Source: Ferrimonas balearica (GTDB lineage Bacteria; Pseudomonadota; Gammaproteobacteria; Enterobacterales; Shewanellaceae). From it: a stretch of 64,000 nt of DNA. The stretch is taken from NCBI RefSeq assembly GCF_019802085.1, contig NZ_JAHVHV010000001.1, positions 806,001 to 870,000 of the forward strand. The letters run 5' to 3'. This document shows, piece after piece, positions 52,352 to 60,038 of this stretch; position 1 is the first letter of the stretch, and each line of letters starts with the position of its first letter. The notes below the pieces were generated by a model, which saw nothing but the letters and a program-made list of their open reading frames with translations, did no database searches and was not told the DNA's origin. A program made the position numbers and the translations under genes.

Positions 52352-55009
52352 GTGGGGGTGACGCCGATGCGCGATGGATTGAGCACCCAGGAGGCTCGGG
52401 CTCGGTTGGCCCGTTTCGGCCCCAACCGCCTGCCCCAGGCCCGCCCACCCCCCTGGTGGCTGGTGCTGCTGCGCCAGTTCCATACGCCCTTCGTTTATGT
52501 GTTGCTGCTGGCGGCGCTGGTCTCTTTCCTGCTGGGCCAAACCATCAACGCCGTGTTCATCCTGGTGGTGCTGGGGATCAACGCCCTGATTGGCACTCTG
52601 CAGGAATACTCGGCCCAGCGGGCCGCCGGGGCCCTCAACCGCATGGTGCCCCGGCGTGCCCGGGTACGCCGGGATGGCCGGGTTCAACAGCTCGATGCCG
52701 AAGAGTTGGTGCCCGGCGACCTGGTGCTGTTGGCCAGCGGTGATCGCATCAGCGCCGACATCCGCCTGTTCCAGGCCACTGGCTTGCTGGTGGACGAGTC
52801 GGTGCTGACCGGCGAGTCCGCCCCGGTGGCCAAACGGCCCAGCGAGAATCCCATCGACGGTGCCCTCACCGAGCGTCACGACTGCCTGTTCGCTGGCACC
52901 CTGGTGCTGCACGGTCGGGCGGAAGGGGAGGTGGAGGCCACCGGCGTTCATAGCGAGATTGGCCGCATCGCCAGCGCCGTCAAGGCCCAGGAGGAGCCCA
53001 AGGCGCCGCTGCAGCGACGTATCGAGCGCTTTACCCTGGTGGTGGCGGTCAGCGTCCTATTGGTGATCGCCACCCTCTTTGTCATTGTCCTGGCTCGTGG
53101 CGCGGATCTGGCCACGGTGTTCCTGCTGGGGATCGCCCTGGCGGTCTCCGCCATCCCCGAGGGGCTGCCAGCGGCGATCACCGTGGCCCTGGCCATCGGC
53201 ATGCGGCGCATGGCCAAGGTGAAGGTGATCGTCCGCCGCCTGGTGGCGGTGGAGGCGCTGGGGTCCTGCACCTTTATCTGTTCGGATAAGACCGGCACCC
53301 TGACGGTCAACGAGATGACGGTGCGTCGGCTCTGGTTGCCCGGGGATCAGCAGGTCGAGGTCAGCGGCGAGGGGATGGCCCAGGCCGGCGGGATCCACGC
53401 CGAAGCGGAGCAGGCGCCGGCGGTGGCTGCCCTGGTGCGGGCCGCTCGGGTGTGCAATGAAGCGACGGTGCACGGCGAGGCGGGGCACTGGGTGGGCCAG
53501 GGCGACGGGGTCGACCTGGCGCTGTTGGTGCTCGCGGCCAAGGGGGGCTTGGCACCGGATCGGCCCCTGGCCGAGCCGGAGCAGGCGCGCATCCCCTACG
53601 AGCCGGAGCTGGCCTACGCCGCGGTGGCGCTTAAGGAGGCCGAGGGGCCCCGGGTGTACATGAAGGGCGCGGCGGAGCGGGTATTGCCGCTGTGCGATCT
53701 CGCCGCGTCTGGGGACGCCAGTCTCGAACGCATCCAGGCCCAGCTGGCGGCACTGGCGGGCCAGGGGTACCGGGTGCTGGTGCTGGCGGACGGTCCCTTG
53801 AGCGAGCCGCTGGATCCCAAGCACCCCCCGCGGGGGCTACGTCTGCTCGGCGCCGTGGCCATGGTGGATCCGCTGCGACCCGATGCGGTGGAGGCGGTAG
53901 CCCGTTGCAAAGCCGCCCAGGTGGAAGTGGCGATGATCACCGGCGACCACCCGGATACGGCCCGGGCCCTCAGCCTGGAGCTGGGGCTCTGCCAGCCGAA
54001 CGAACCTGTGGTGACCGGCGCCCAGTTAAAGGCGGCACAGCAGCAGGGGGGGCAGGCCCTGCGTCAGACCGTCCTCTCCAGCCGGGTGTTCGCCCGCATC
54101 GAGCCGATGCAGAAACTGGCGATCACCCAGGAGCTGATGGCATCCGGGCACAATGTGGCCATGACCGGCGATGGGGTCAACGACGCCCCGGCCCTGCACG
54201 CGGCCCACGTGGGCATTGCGATGGGCCGACGGGGCACCGACGTGGCCCGGGAGAACGCGGCGCTTATCCTTACCGACGACCACTTCGCCTCCATCGTCGA
54301 TGGGGTGCGGGAGGGGCGGGTGGTGTACGGCAACATCCGCAAGGTGATCTTCCTGCTCATCTCCACCGGGGCGGCGGAGATCGTGCTCTTTATTCTCTCC
54401 GTGCTGCTGGGATTGCCCTTGCCCCTGCTGCCCCTGCAGATCCTCTGGCTCAACCTGGTCACCAATGGGGTGCAGGATGTGGCGCTGGCCTTTGAGCCAC
54501 CGGAGGGGGACGAACTGCGTCGCCCGCCACGGCCGCCCTCCGAGCGGATCTTCGATCCCTTGATGCTCTCACGGGTGTTCAGCAGCGCCCTCTACATGGG
54601 GCTGGTGGCCTTTGGGGTGTTCTTTGTGGCGTGGCAATGGGGCGCGACGGAGGCGCAGGCGCGCAACCTGACGCTGCTGATGATGGTGCTGTTTGAAAAC
54701 GTGCACGCACTGAACAGCCGTTCGGAGCGGCGGCCGCTGTGGCGCGTCCCCTTCTGGAGTAATCCGCTGCTGCTGTTGGGGATAGGGCTGGCTCAGGGGA
54801 TCCACATTGGGGCCATGAGCTGGGCGCCCCTGGCGGGGCTGTTGGAGCTGGAGCCGGTGTCCTGGGATCAGTGGGGCCTGCTGCTGGCGCTGGCCCTGAC
54901 GCTCTTTGCCGTGGACGAGGGGCACAAGGCCTGGAATCGAGGGCGGCGGGTTATCCGCCCTGGCGCGCCGGATCCGCAGCCGGAGCACGACCGTCGGCCC
55001 GAGCCTTGA
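52352..55009 (+). CDS. P-type cation-transporting ATPase (P2-type, Ca2+-ATPase-like)
   Basis: An 885-residue pump. The actuator motif is LTGESAPV, the phosphorylation site DKTGTLT has D near residue 312, and GDGVNDAPAL is the hinge. M4 carries AIPEGLPAAITVALAIGM as in Ca2+/Mn2+ pumps; M6 has LWLNLVTNGVQDVALAFEP, where the SERCA D is replaced by N, so ion specificity may differ. The start is GTG 52352 or ATG 52367; ribosome-binding sites are weak. It overlaps the convergent DUF1097 gene by 59 bases. Confidence 0.92.
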   Translation: MGVTPMRDGLSTQEARARLARFGPNRLPQARPPPWWLVLLRQFHTPFVYVLLLAALVSFLLGQTINAVFILVVLGINALIGTLQEYSAQRAAGALNRMVPRRARVRRDGRVQQLDAEELVPGDLVLLASGDRISADIRLFQATGLLVDESVLTGESAPVAKRPSENPIDGALTERHDCLFAGTLVLHGRAEGEVEATGVHSEIGRIASAVKAQEEPKAPLQRRIERFTLVVAVSVLLVIATLFVIVLARGADLATVFLLGIALAVSAIPEGLPAAITVALAIGMRRMAKVKVIVRRLVAVEALGSCTFICSDKTGTLTVNEMTVRRLWLPGDQQVEVSGEGMAQAGGIHAEAEQAPAVAALVRAARVCNEATVHGEAGHWVGQGDGVDLALLVLAAKGGLAPDRPLAEPEQARIPYEPELAYAAVALKEAEGPRVYMKGAAERVLPLCDLAASGDASLERIQAQLAALAGQGYRVLVLADGPLSEPLDPKHPPRGLRLLGAVAMVDPLRPDAVEAVARCKAAQVEVAMITGDHPDTARALSLELGLCQPNEPVVTGAQLKAAQQQGGQALRQTVLSSRVFARIEPMQKLAITQELMASGHNVAMTGDGVNDAPALHAAHVGIAMGRRGTDVARENAALILTDDHFASIVDGVREGRVVYGNIRKVIFLLISTGAAEIVLFILSVLLGLPLPLLPLQILWLNLVTNGVQDVALAFEPPEGDELRRPPRPPSERIFDPLMLSRVFSSALYMGLVAFGVFFVAWQWGATEAQARNLTLLMMVLFENVHALNSRSERRPLWRVPFWSNPLLLLGIGLAQGIHIGAMSWAPLAGLLELEPVSWDQWGLLLALALTLFAVDEGHKAWNRGRRVIRPGAPDPQPEHDRRPEP

Positions 55010-55439
55010 GCCACAGGCCGGAACGTTTCATCAGATAGCCAAAGAGGCCCCCCAGCAGCAGCGAGGGCACCACCAGTTGCCAGTGGCCCTCGGCGGCGAA
55101 GGTGGCGCAGCAGCCGATAAAGGTGCCGGGGATAAAGGTCAGCCAACGCTGGCGGGACTGAACGCACATGATAAAGGCCACCACCCCGGTGAGCAGGTAG
55201 CCCAGCATCGGGTGCTCCAGCCACTGGCTGCCGTGGATGAGCGACAACCCCCAGAGCACACCGGAGAGGTTGCTGGCCAGACTGACGCCGAGCCCCTTGA
55301 GGCTGTCGTCGCTGGAGGCGAAATAGCTGGTGCAGCCGAGAAACCCCGCCCAGGTCAGCAGACCCAAAGCGATGGAGAGCCAGCCCCATAGGGCGGAGAG
55401 CAAACCGGTGGTGATGGCAATGGCGACCAGGGCAGACAT
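54951..55439 (-). CDS. DUF1097 family inner-membrane protein
   Basis: A 162-residue protein with five or so TM helices, starting at ATG 55439 behind AGGAGGC. SIALGLLTWAGFLGCTSYFA and LSGVLWGLSLI fit DUF1097, whose E. coli member YcdZ is almost the same length. The function is unknown. Its 3' end lies inside the P-type ATPase gene on the opposite strand, with a 59-base convergent overlap. Confidence 0.85.
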   Translation of the reverse strand: MSALVAIAITTGLLSALWGWLSIALGLLTWAGFLGCTSYFASSDDSLKGLGVSLASNLSGVLWGLSLIHGSQWLEHPMLGYLLTGVVAFIMCVQSRQRWLTFIPGTFIGCCATFAAEGHWQLVVPSLLLGGLFGYLMKRSGLWLKARADGRAPAADPARQGG

Positions 55440-55593
55440 CGCGCCTCCTGTGATGAACATCCTTCAGCGAGGTAAAAAGACTACAGGATTGGCCTTCGGC
55501 GTCGCGTGACCCTGATCACGCTGCTGGGGTCGCTGGCGTGATCTTCACCATTATCAAATACAACCCATTGAATTGACTGGCCGGGACAGGCAC

Positions 55594-55620
55594 AAAAAAT
55601 CCGGCCACCTGGGCCGGATT
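55594..55620 (-). terminator. intrinsic terminator of the small lipoprotein gene
   Basis: On the minus strand AATCCGGCC pairs with GGCCGGATT over a five-base loop and is followed by six T. Confidence 0.85.
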
Positions 55621-55675
55621 GTATCGCTTGGGTACCGTTTCCGGCCTTTACGATGTCATTTTCCAACGAAATGGG

Positions 55676-55978
55676 TCAGAGCCGGGAGTGATCCAGCCCC
55701 TGGCTCAGCCAGTAGGCGTGGCTGTAGCTGGCCTGGTTGGCCCGGTGTTGTTCGCCCACTTGCCGGCACTCGTCCTGGCTGAGGCTCATGCCGCCCTCGG
55801 CCTGTCGGCGAGCGATCTCATCGGCAGAGCGATCCTGCATGGGGCCGTGATCGGCAAAGTAGGCGTGAAACTGGCAAAGACGCAGATCGTTCCAGCTTTG
55901 CACCGAGTCGGTGTGCCAGATGGACGATGAGCAGGCACCCAGCAAAGGGGCGCAGATCAGCAGCAGGGCAAGTCTCAT
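55676..55978 (-). CDS. small lipoprotein of unknown function
   Basis: A 100-residue lipoprotein starting at ATG 55978, placed by GGAGGT upstream. LALLLICAPLLGACSS is the lipobox. The mature part WHTDSVQSWNDLRLCQFHAY contains one free Cys plus another near ECRQ, and has no recognisable domain. A terminator follows at 55594-55620, so it is a single-gene unit. Confidence 0.7.
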   Translation of the reverse strand: MRLALLLICAPLLGACSSSIWHTDSVQSWNDLRLCQFHAYFADHGPMQDRSADEIARRQAEGGMSLSQDECRQVGEQHRANQASYSHAYWLSQGLDHSRL

Positions 55979-56486
55979 GGTTTCACCTCCACAAGGGATA
56001 GGCGACCGTTGGGTCTTCATACTGCAGTAATAGCGTTCAGCGTCGACCGAGACCGTGTCCTGGATCAGAAATTCGGCCGATATCGGCCGAAACATCGAAA
56101 AATGAGAGGGGCACAACGAAAACCGTCCCTGACGGAAAATCTGTCCATGGAGTCACCCGGGGGGCGCCGTCTATGCAAGCATAGAAGAGAATTGACGCCT
56201 TGCCGCTGGTCCGATCTGACAAAAAGCACCGAGGCGCAGTGCCTTAGGCGGGACGCTTGCCCCTGAGGTGCCAAAAGCCGCTGCCGGTGTGGGCCAATTG
56301 CAAAGAGAGCCGAAGAAGCCTACGGGGCGGGGGAGGCCCTTTGCCCTGACGCCCCACACTTGGCTCTGTTGGGCTTTCAAAGGGGGACGTGAGCGGTAAT
56401 GGGCTGTGATTTAGCCCGGCTTGGTCCGCTTTGTCGGCGGGGTGATGGTTATGGGCGCTTATGCGGGTGAACCCCTTGTAGGAACG
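55979..56486. other. intergenic region, no credible gene
   Basis: About 508 bases between the small lipoprotein and the tandem repeats. Short open frames have no ribosome-binding site or plausible composition. At about 56408-56440 a stretch GATTTAGCCCGGC then TTGGTCCG resembles a decayed copy of the 118-base repeat. Nothing else stands out. Confidence 0.5.
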
Positions 56487-56840
56487 GCGAAACGCCCAAG
56501 CGGATTTAATCCGGCCGACGCTCGGTCCGACCGCAAGCCGAAAAGCTTGCTGGGTCGGAAATGAAAAAAGCTCCAACCTTGCGGTTAGCGCTTTTCTCTT
56601 AAAAGTGGTCTGCCGGAGCGGATTTGGCCCGGCCGATGCTCGGTACGACCGCAAGCTGAAACCTTGCTGGGCTTGGAAACGAAAAAAGCTCCAACCTTGC
56701 GGTTAGAGCTTTTCTCTTAAAAGTGGTCGGCCAGAGAGGATTTGGCCCGGCCGACGCTCGGTCCGACCGCAAGCAGAAAGGCTTGCTGGGTCGGAAACGA
56801 AAAAAGCTCCAACCTTTCGGTTAGAGCTTTTCTCTTAAAA
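56487..56840 (-). repeat. tandem 118-base repeats downstream of tRNA-Pro, array A
   Basis: Three units end to end, with landmarks at 56605 and 56723 and the equivalent point of the tRNA at 56841, so the period is exactly 118. The outermost unit (from about 56487) has a decayed start. In minus-strand order each holds: a terminator hairpin AAGCTCTAACC/GGTTGGAGCTT with loop GAAA or GCAA and a T-run, a second hairpin (CCGACC...GGTCGG outside, GCAAGC/GCTTGC inside, with variable loops), then a tRNA-Pro remnant GTCGGCC...AAATCC...GGCCGACCA keeping both acceptor strands and CCA but lacking the D and anticodon arms. Confidence 0.9.
56800..56829 (-). terminator. tRNA-Pro terminator, array A
   Basis: The hairpin closest to the tRNA: an 11-base stem with one wobble, GAAA tetraloop and six T, beginning about a dozen bases after the encoded CCA. 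Confidence 0.9.
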
Positions 56841-56841
56841 G

Positions 56842-56918
56842 TGGTCGGCCAGAGAGGATTTGAACCTCCGACCCCCGACACCCCATGACGGTGCGCTACC
56901 AGGCTGCGCTACTGGCCG
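56842..56918 (-). tRNA. tRNA-Pro (anticodon GGG)
   Basis: A 77-base gene with encoded CCA. Acceptor CGGCCAG/CTGGCCG, D-arm GCGC...GCGC, anticodon loop ATGGGGT (GGG at its centre) and T-arm GGAGG-TTCAAAT-CCTCT. The body matches E. coli tRNA-Pro(GGG) closely apart from the acceptor stem. It reads codons CCC and CCU. Confidence 0.97.
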
Positions 56919-56931
56919 ACAACGGGGGCCT

Positions 56932-56959
56932 AGTTTAGGGCGTTAGCGGATTGATGCAA
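56932..56959 (-). promoter_or_regulatory. tRNA-Pro promoter, locus A
   Basis: On the minus strand TTGCAT (56954-56959) is 16 bases from TAAACT (56932-56937). The following GGCCCCC between -10 and the tRNA is a GC-rich discriminator of the kind found at stringently controlled stable-RNA promoters. Confidence 0.65.
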
Positions 56960-57021
56960 GCCCTTTTTGTCCCCATTGCGCCGTTTGCTTACCCTTTGGG
57001 CAGATTGCCGGCTTCTTGGAC

Positions 57022-57348
57022 TTAAGCCGTTCTTTTCATGCGCTTAACCGCGCATTTGCACAGACCGCCACTGCGGGCGGGGCAGCCTTTGCAGGGGCGG
57101 CGCTTGATGGGCTGGGCCGGATCGATGGGCTCGGGAAACAGGGTGATCACCGGCGCCTTGGCCTGGGCCAGCACCGCTTGGGCCCACTCGTCGGCCAGGG
57201 CCTGGCGCTGCTGCTTGTTCAGCTCAGGCAAGGCGGTATCCGCGTCCAGTTTTTGCTTCAGCGCCTGTTTAATGGACTTCACCAAGGCCTTGCTGGTTTT
57301 CTTGTTCTGCTTCTTTTGCCGCTTCAGGGCTTTGGACTTCTGACCCAT
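57022..57348 (-). CDS. Lys/Gln-rich protein with a C-terminal cysteine cluster, unknown
   Basis: A 108-residue protein. The first 40 residues are strongly basic (MGQKSKALKRQKKQNKKTSK), suggesting nucleic-acid or ribosome contact. The C-terminus carries CKGCP then CKC in CKGCPARSGGLCKCAVKRMKR, four Cys that could bind zinc. I do not recognise it. It lies alone after the tRNA-Pro of locus A. The start ATG 57348 follows GGTGG. Confidence 0.65.
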   Translation of the reverse strand: MGQKSKALKRQKKQNKKTSKALVKSIKQALKQKLDADTALPELNKQQRQALADEWAQAVLAQAKAPVITLFPEPIDPAQPIKRRPCKGCPARSGGLCKCAVKRMKRTA

Positions 57349-57411
57349 GACACCACCGAGAATCGAAGAGAGTGCCCCATTCTAAATAAGAGGCATTCTC
57401 AATCAAGTCTT

Positions 57412-59709
57412 TTATTGGGGGATGAGCACCAGATCACTTTCCGGCCCCGGGGGTGACAGGGCGCTCACTCGGTAATCACCGGCGCCGTAGGCTTCCGCCT
57501 GGTCTGCGAAATGGGGTGAGAAGGGCACCCCGCTCTGGCCCAGTGGGGCGATGACGTGGCCCTGTTCGGGCTGGGCCAGGTCCACCAGGCGACGGGTGGA
57601 GGGGCCAAAGGTGGCCACCGGCTGGTCCGCCCCGTAGCGGTAGGCCATGTTGTTGATGGCCCGCTTGGAGCCGCTGATGGGCAAACCGGGCCCTTGCAGC
57701 AGTTGGGCCAGCAGGGGAGATTGGGCCATGGCATGACGGTGACGCATCAGACCCTGCTCTCGCCACAGGGGGATGGGGCGGGGCAGGGCTGCCAGGGCCT
57801 GAGTCCAGGCCGCCCGGGCGATCTCCTTGGGGCCCTGAACCGAGTCGCTGTGGCGGTGGTCCCACCAGGGGGAGTCGGGATGGGCCAGCACCTCCGCCAT
57901 GATCTTATCCACCAATGACTGGCCCTGCAGGGCATCGAACAGCGCCTCGCCCAGCTCGTCCGCCAGGGTGGCTTCCAACAGCGCCTGGTAGAACGCCTCC
58001 ATCAGGGTGGGGGCGGCGCTGTCCGGGCGGTAGCGCCCGTCCCAGCGGGCGATGATATCCCGCTCCGGCGAGGGCGGCACGCTGGCCAGCAGCAGGGGCT
58101 TCAGTGCCAGGTAACGACCGTTGCGGGAATCGTTCTGCACCCGCTTTAAGCCGGCGATGTCCCACTGGTTGCGTTCGGCCAGGGCCTGCTCCAGGGTTTC
58201 GGGGCGAAAACGCGGCGCGTAGTAACCGGCGCGTTCCAACTCGTCCCAGGGGGGGCCATAGGGGTGGTTGGCGGAGAACACCAGACCGGATTCGGGATTG
58301 ACGAATCTGGGGTTCACCTCGAAGGGGTGGTAGCCCACCGGCAGTGTGGCGCTGAGGCTGCCATCGATGATCTGGGCGCCGCTGACCCCATCGGCCCGGT
58401 GCAGGTAGCGAGCCACCGCCCACTTGGCGATGTTGCCCTCGACGTCGCCGTAGAGCACGTTGACCCCCGGGGACCAGATGGGGTCCAGCGCCTGCTCAAA
58501 CGCCCTGATCCCATCGGCGTGAAGCAGTTGGAACAACCCACTCAACGGCCGGTTGCGGGTGTCGGTGAAGGTCCAGAGCAGGGCGGTGGGCTCGGGCAGG
58601 GCCAACACCTGATCCACCCGCGGGCCCTGGACGCTCAGCAACACCTCCAGGTGTTCGTCCTCGGCGCCTTTGACCGGGATCCGCTCCTCCCGAACCTGAT
58701 AGGCCAGGGTATCCCCATCGAGGCGGTAGCCGCCGTCGCTGGCGGTCAGCCGATAGAGATCGGCATCGTCGTTGAGCAGCATGGTCAGGCCCCAGGCCCG
58801 CTCTGGGGTGCGTCCCAACAACGGCAGAGGCAGGCCGGGCAGGTAGTAGCCGTACAGGGCGCGACTGGGGGTGTGGAGCTGGGCTTCGTACCACACCTGG
58901 GGCGTGGAGAAGCTGATGTGTGGATCGTTGGCAAACAGCGGCGCCTCGCCGGTGCTGCGCTCGGCGGAGAGCACCCAACCGTTGGAGCCCAGCATCCGGC
59001 CCATGGGCAGCAGCGCATCCAGATTATCGGCGGCGCGATGCCAGGCGTGCAGCTCAGACGGCGCCAGCTCCGGGGTGAAATGATCCGGCCAGCCGCTGAC
59101 CAGCGCGTGGTGGTACTGGGGCGCCAATTCAGCCAGCAGGGCGGTCATCATGGGGTCCTGCTTGAAGGCACTGGTGAAGCTGTGGGCCATGTAGCTTAAG
59201 GTGGCAAAGGTGTCCACCGCCGAGAAGGGCTCGGGCTTCGTACCCAGCAGCTTGTACTCCAGCGGCGTGGGCAGGGTCGCGATGGCCTGGTTGACCCCCT
59301 GGTAGTAGGCCTCGAGCCAGCGAGCGAGCTGGGGCTCGGTGGCGGACATCAGGCTTACCTGCTGTTGGGCCCAGTGACGGGTGCCCAGGGTGCGGAACAG
59401 GCGGTCGGTGTCCAGCGCCGCCGGGCCGAACAGCGCAGAGAGCTCTCCTTTGCCCACCCGGCGCAGCAGGTCCATCTGGAACAGGCGCTCCTGGACGTGC
59501 AGCCAGCCCAGCGCCACCAGGGCGTCTTCATCGGAGCTGGCCTGAACGCTGGGCACGCCGTACTCGTCGAACCGGATCTGCACCGCCTCGTTCAGCCCCG
59601 CCAGGACCTGTGTGCCCTGGTACTGGGGCTGCTGGTGCCACAACAGGCCCATCAGTGCCGCCAGCGCCACCACCAGGATGGCCGCCAGGCCACCGAACCA
59701 TCGAACCAT
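57412..59709 (-). CDS. penicillin acylase family protein (Ntn hydrolase)
   Basis: A 765-residue exported protein with an N-terminal signal anchor (about 6-24). It has the alpha-subunit features EYGVPSVQASSDEDALVALGWLH (in parts) and HVQERLFQMDLLRR. The autoprocessing site is MLGSNGWVLSAERSTG, where Ser becomes the new N-terminal nucleophile, followed by DPHISFSTP. The family includes penicillin G acylases, aculeacin acylases and quorum-quenching AHL acylases, so the amide substrate cannot be fixed. It starts 330 bases from the divergent peptidase gene. Confidence 0.92.
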   Translation of the reverse strand: MVRWFGGLAAILVVALAALMGLLWHQQPQYQGTQVLAGLNEAVQIRFDEYGVPSVQASSDEDALVALGWLHVQERLFQMDLLRRVGKGELSALFGPAALDTDRLFRTLGTRHWAQQQVSLMSATEPQLARWLEAYYQGVNQAIATLPTPLEYKLLGTKPEPFSAVDTFATLSYMAHSFTSAFKQDPMMTALLAELAPQYHHALVSGWPDHFTPELAPSELHAWHRAADNLDALLPMGRMLGSNGWVLSAERSTGEAPLFANDPHISFSTPQVWYEAQLHTPSRALYGYYLPGLPLPLLGRTPERAWGLTMLLNDDADLYRLTASDGGYRLDGDTLAYQVREERIPVKGAEDEHLEVLLSVQGPRVDQVLALPEPTALLWTFTDTRNRPLSGLFQLLHADGIRAFEQALDPIWSPGVNVLYGDVEGNIAKWAVARYLHRADGVSGAQIIDGSLSATLPVGYHPFEVNPRFVNPESGLVFSANHPYGPPWDELERAGYYAPRFRPETLEQALAERNQWDIAGLKRVQNDSRNGRYLALKPLLLASVPPSPERDIIARWDGRYRPDSAAPTLMEAFYQALLEATLADELGEALFDALQGQSLVDKIMAEVLAHPDSPWWDHRHSDSVQGPKEIARAAWTQALAALPRPIPLWREQGLMRHRHAMAQSPLLAQLLQGPGLPISGSKRAINNMAYRYGADQPVATFGPSTRRLVDLAQPEQGHVIAPLGQSGVPFSPHFADQAEAYGAGDYRVSALSPPGPESDLVLIPQ

Positions 59710-59811
59710 GTTACCTCCTTGTTAGTGCTCCCATGGTACCCACAGGGGGCATCGGATGACAGCGACCCGGAGGACAAACACATTTAGACACGTTTCCAAG
59801 TGACTGCCTTC

Positions 59812-59840
59812 TTGACCCTTTTGGGCCACTGAACTAGGTT
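59812..59840 (+). promoter_or_regulatory. candidate sigma-70 promoter of a small RNA
   Basis: TTGACC (59812-59817) is exactly 17 bases from TAGGTT (59835-59840). It points into a 65-base stretch that ends at a strong terminator with no open reading frame between. Confidence 0.4.
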
Positions 59841-59845
59841 CGATG

Positions 59846-59910
59846 TACGGGTATGGTTCCCTATACCACCCGTTGGCAACCAGTGCCCCCGCCGTGCGGG
59901 GGTTTTTTTT
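59846..59910 (+). ncRNA. candidate small RNA or leader attenuator
   Basis: Between the candidate promoter and a strong terminator (stem CCCCCGC/GCGGGGG, 59886-59902, then eight T) lies a short structured stretch with ACGGG...CCCGT pairing around TATGGTTCCCTATACCA. There is no coding potential. It may be an independent small RNA or the attenuator of the downstream M14 gene (start 60039). I do not recognise a known RNA family. Confidence 0.4.
59886..59910 (+). terminator. strong intrinsic terminator with no gene upstream on its strand
   Basis: Seven perfect G-C pairs (CCCCCGC with GCGGGGG), a three-base loop and eight T. The only gene upstream is the penicillin acylase-family gene on the other strand, so this terminator must serve a non-coding transcript or attenuate the peptidase mRNA. 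Confidence 0.85.
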
Positions 59911-59920
59911 GTCCGCCATC

Positions 59921-60004
59921 ATGCGTCACTCGCATCTTAGGCATGATTCTCATGCATCCATAGCAAAGCTGCATTGGTCTTTTCCTTAGGCGTAAGGCAC
60001 CTTA
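59921..60004. promoter_or_regulatory. cluster of palindromes before the M14 peptidase gene
   Basis: Four inverted repeats in 84 bases: ATGCG-TCACT-CGCAT (59921-59935), GCATGA-TTC-TCATGC (59941-59955), CCTTA-GGCG-TAAGG (59984-59997) and the overlapping TAAGG-CA-CCTTA (59993-60004). They may be operators or part of mRNA folding. No binding protein can be named. Confidence 0.4.
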
Positions 60005-60038
60005 CAGGCAAAGGAATGTCATTGGATCGCAAAGGAAA

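Noticed and set aside
59722..59922. A 66-residue minus-strand open frame before the penicillin acylase-family gene
   Set aside because: No ribosome-binding site and it runs through the strong terminator at 59886-59910.
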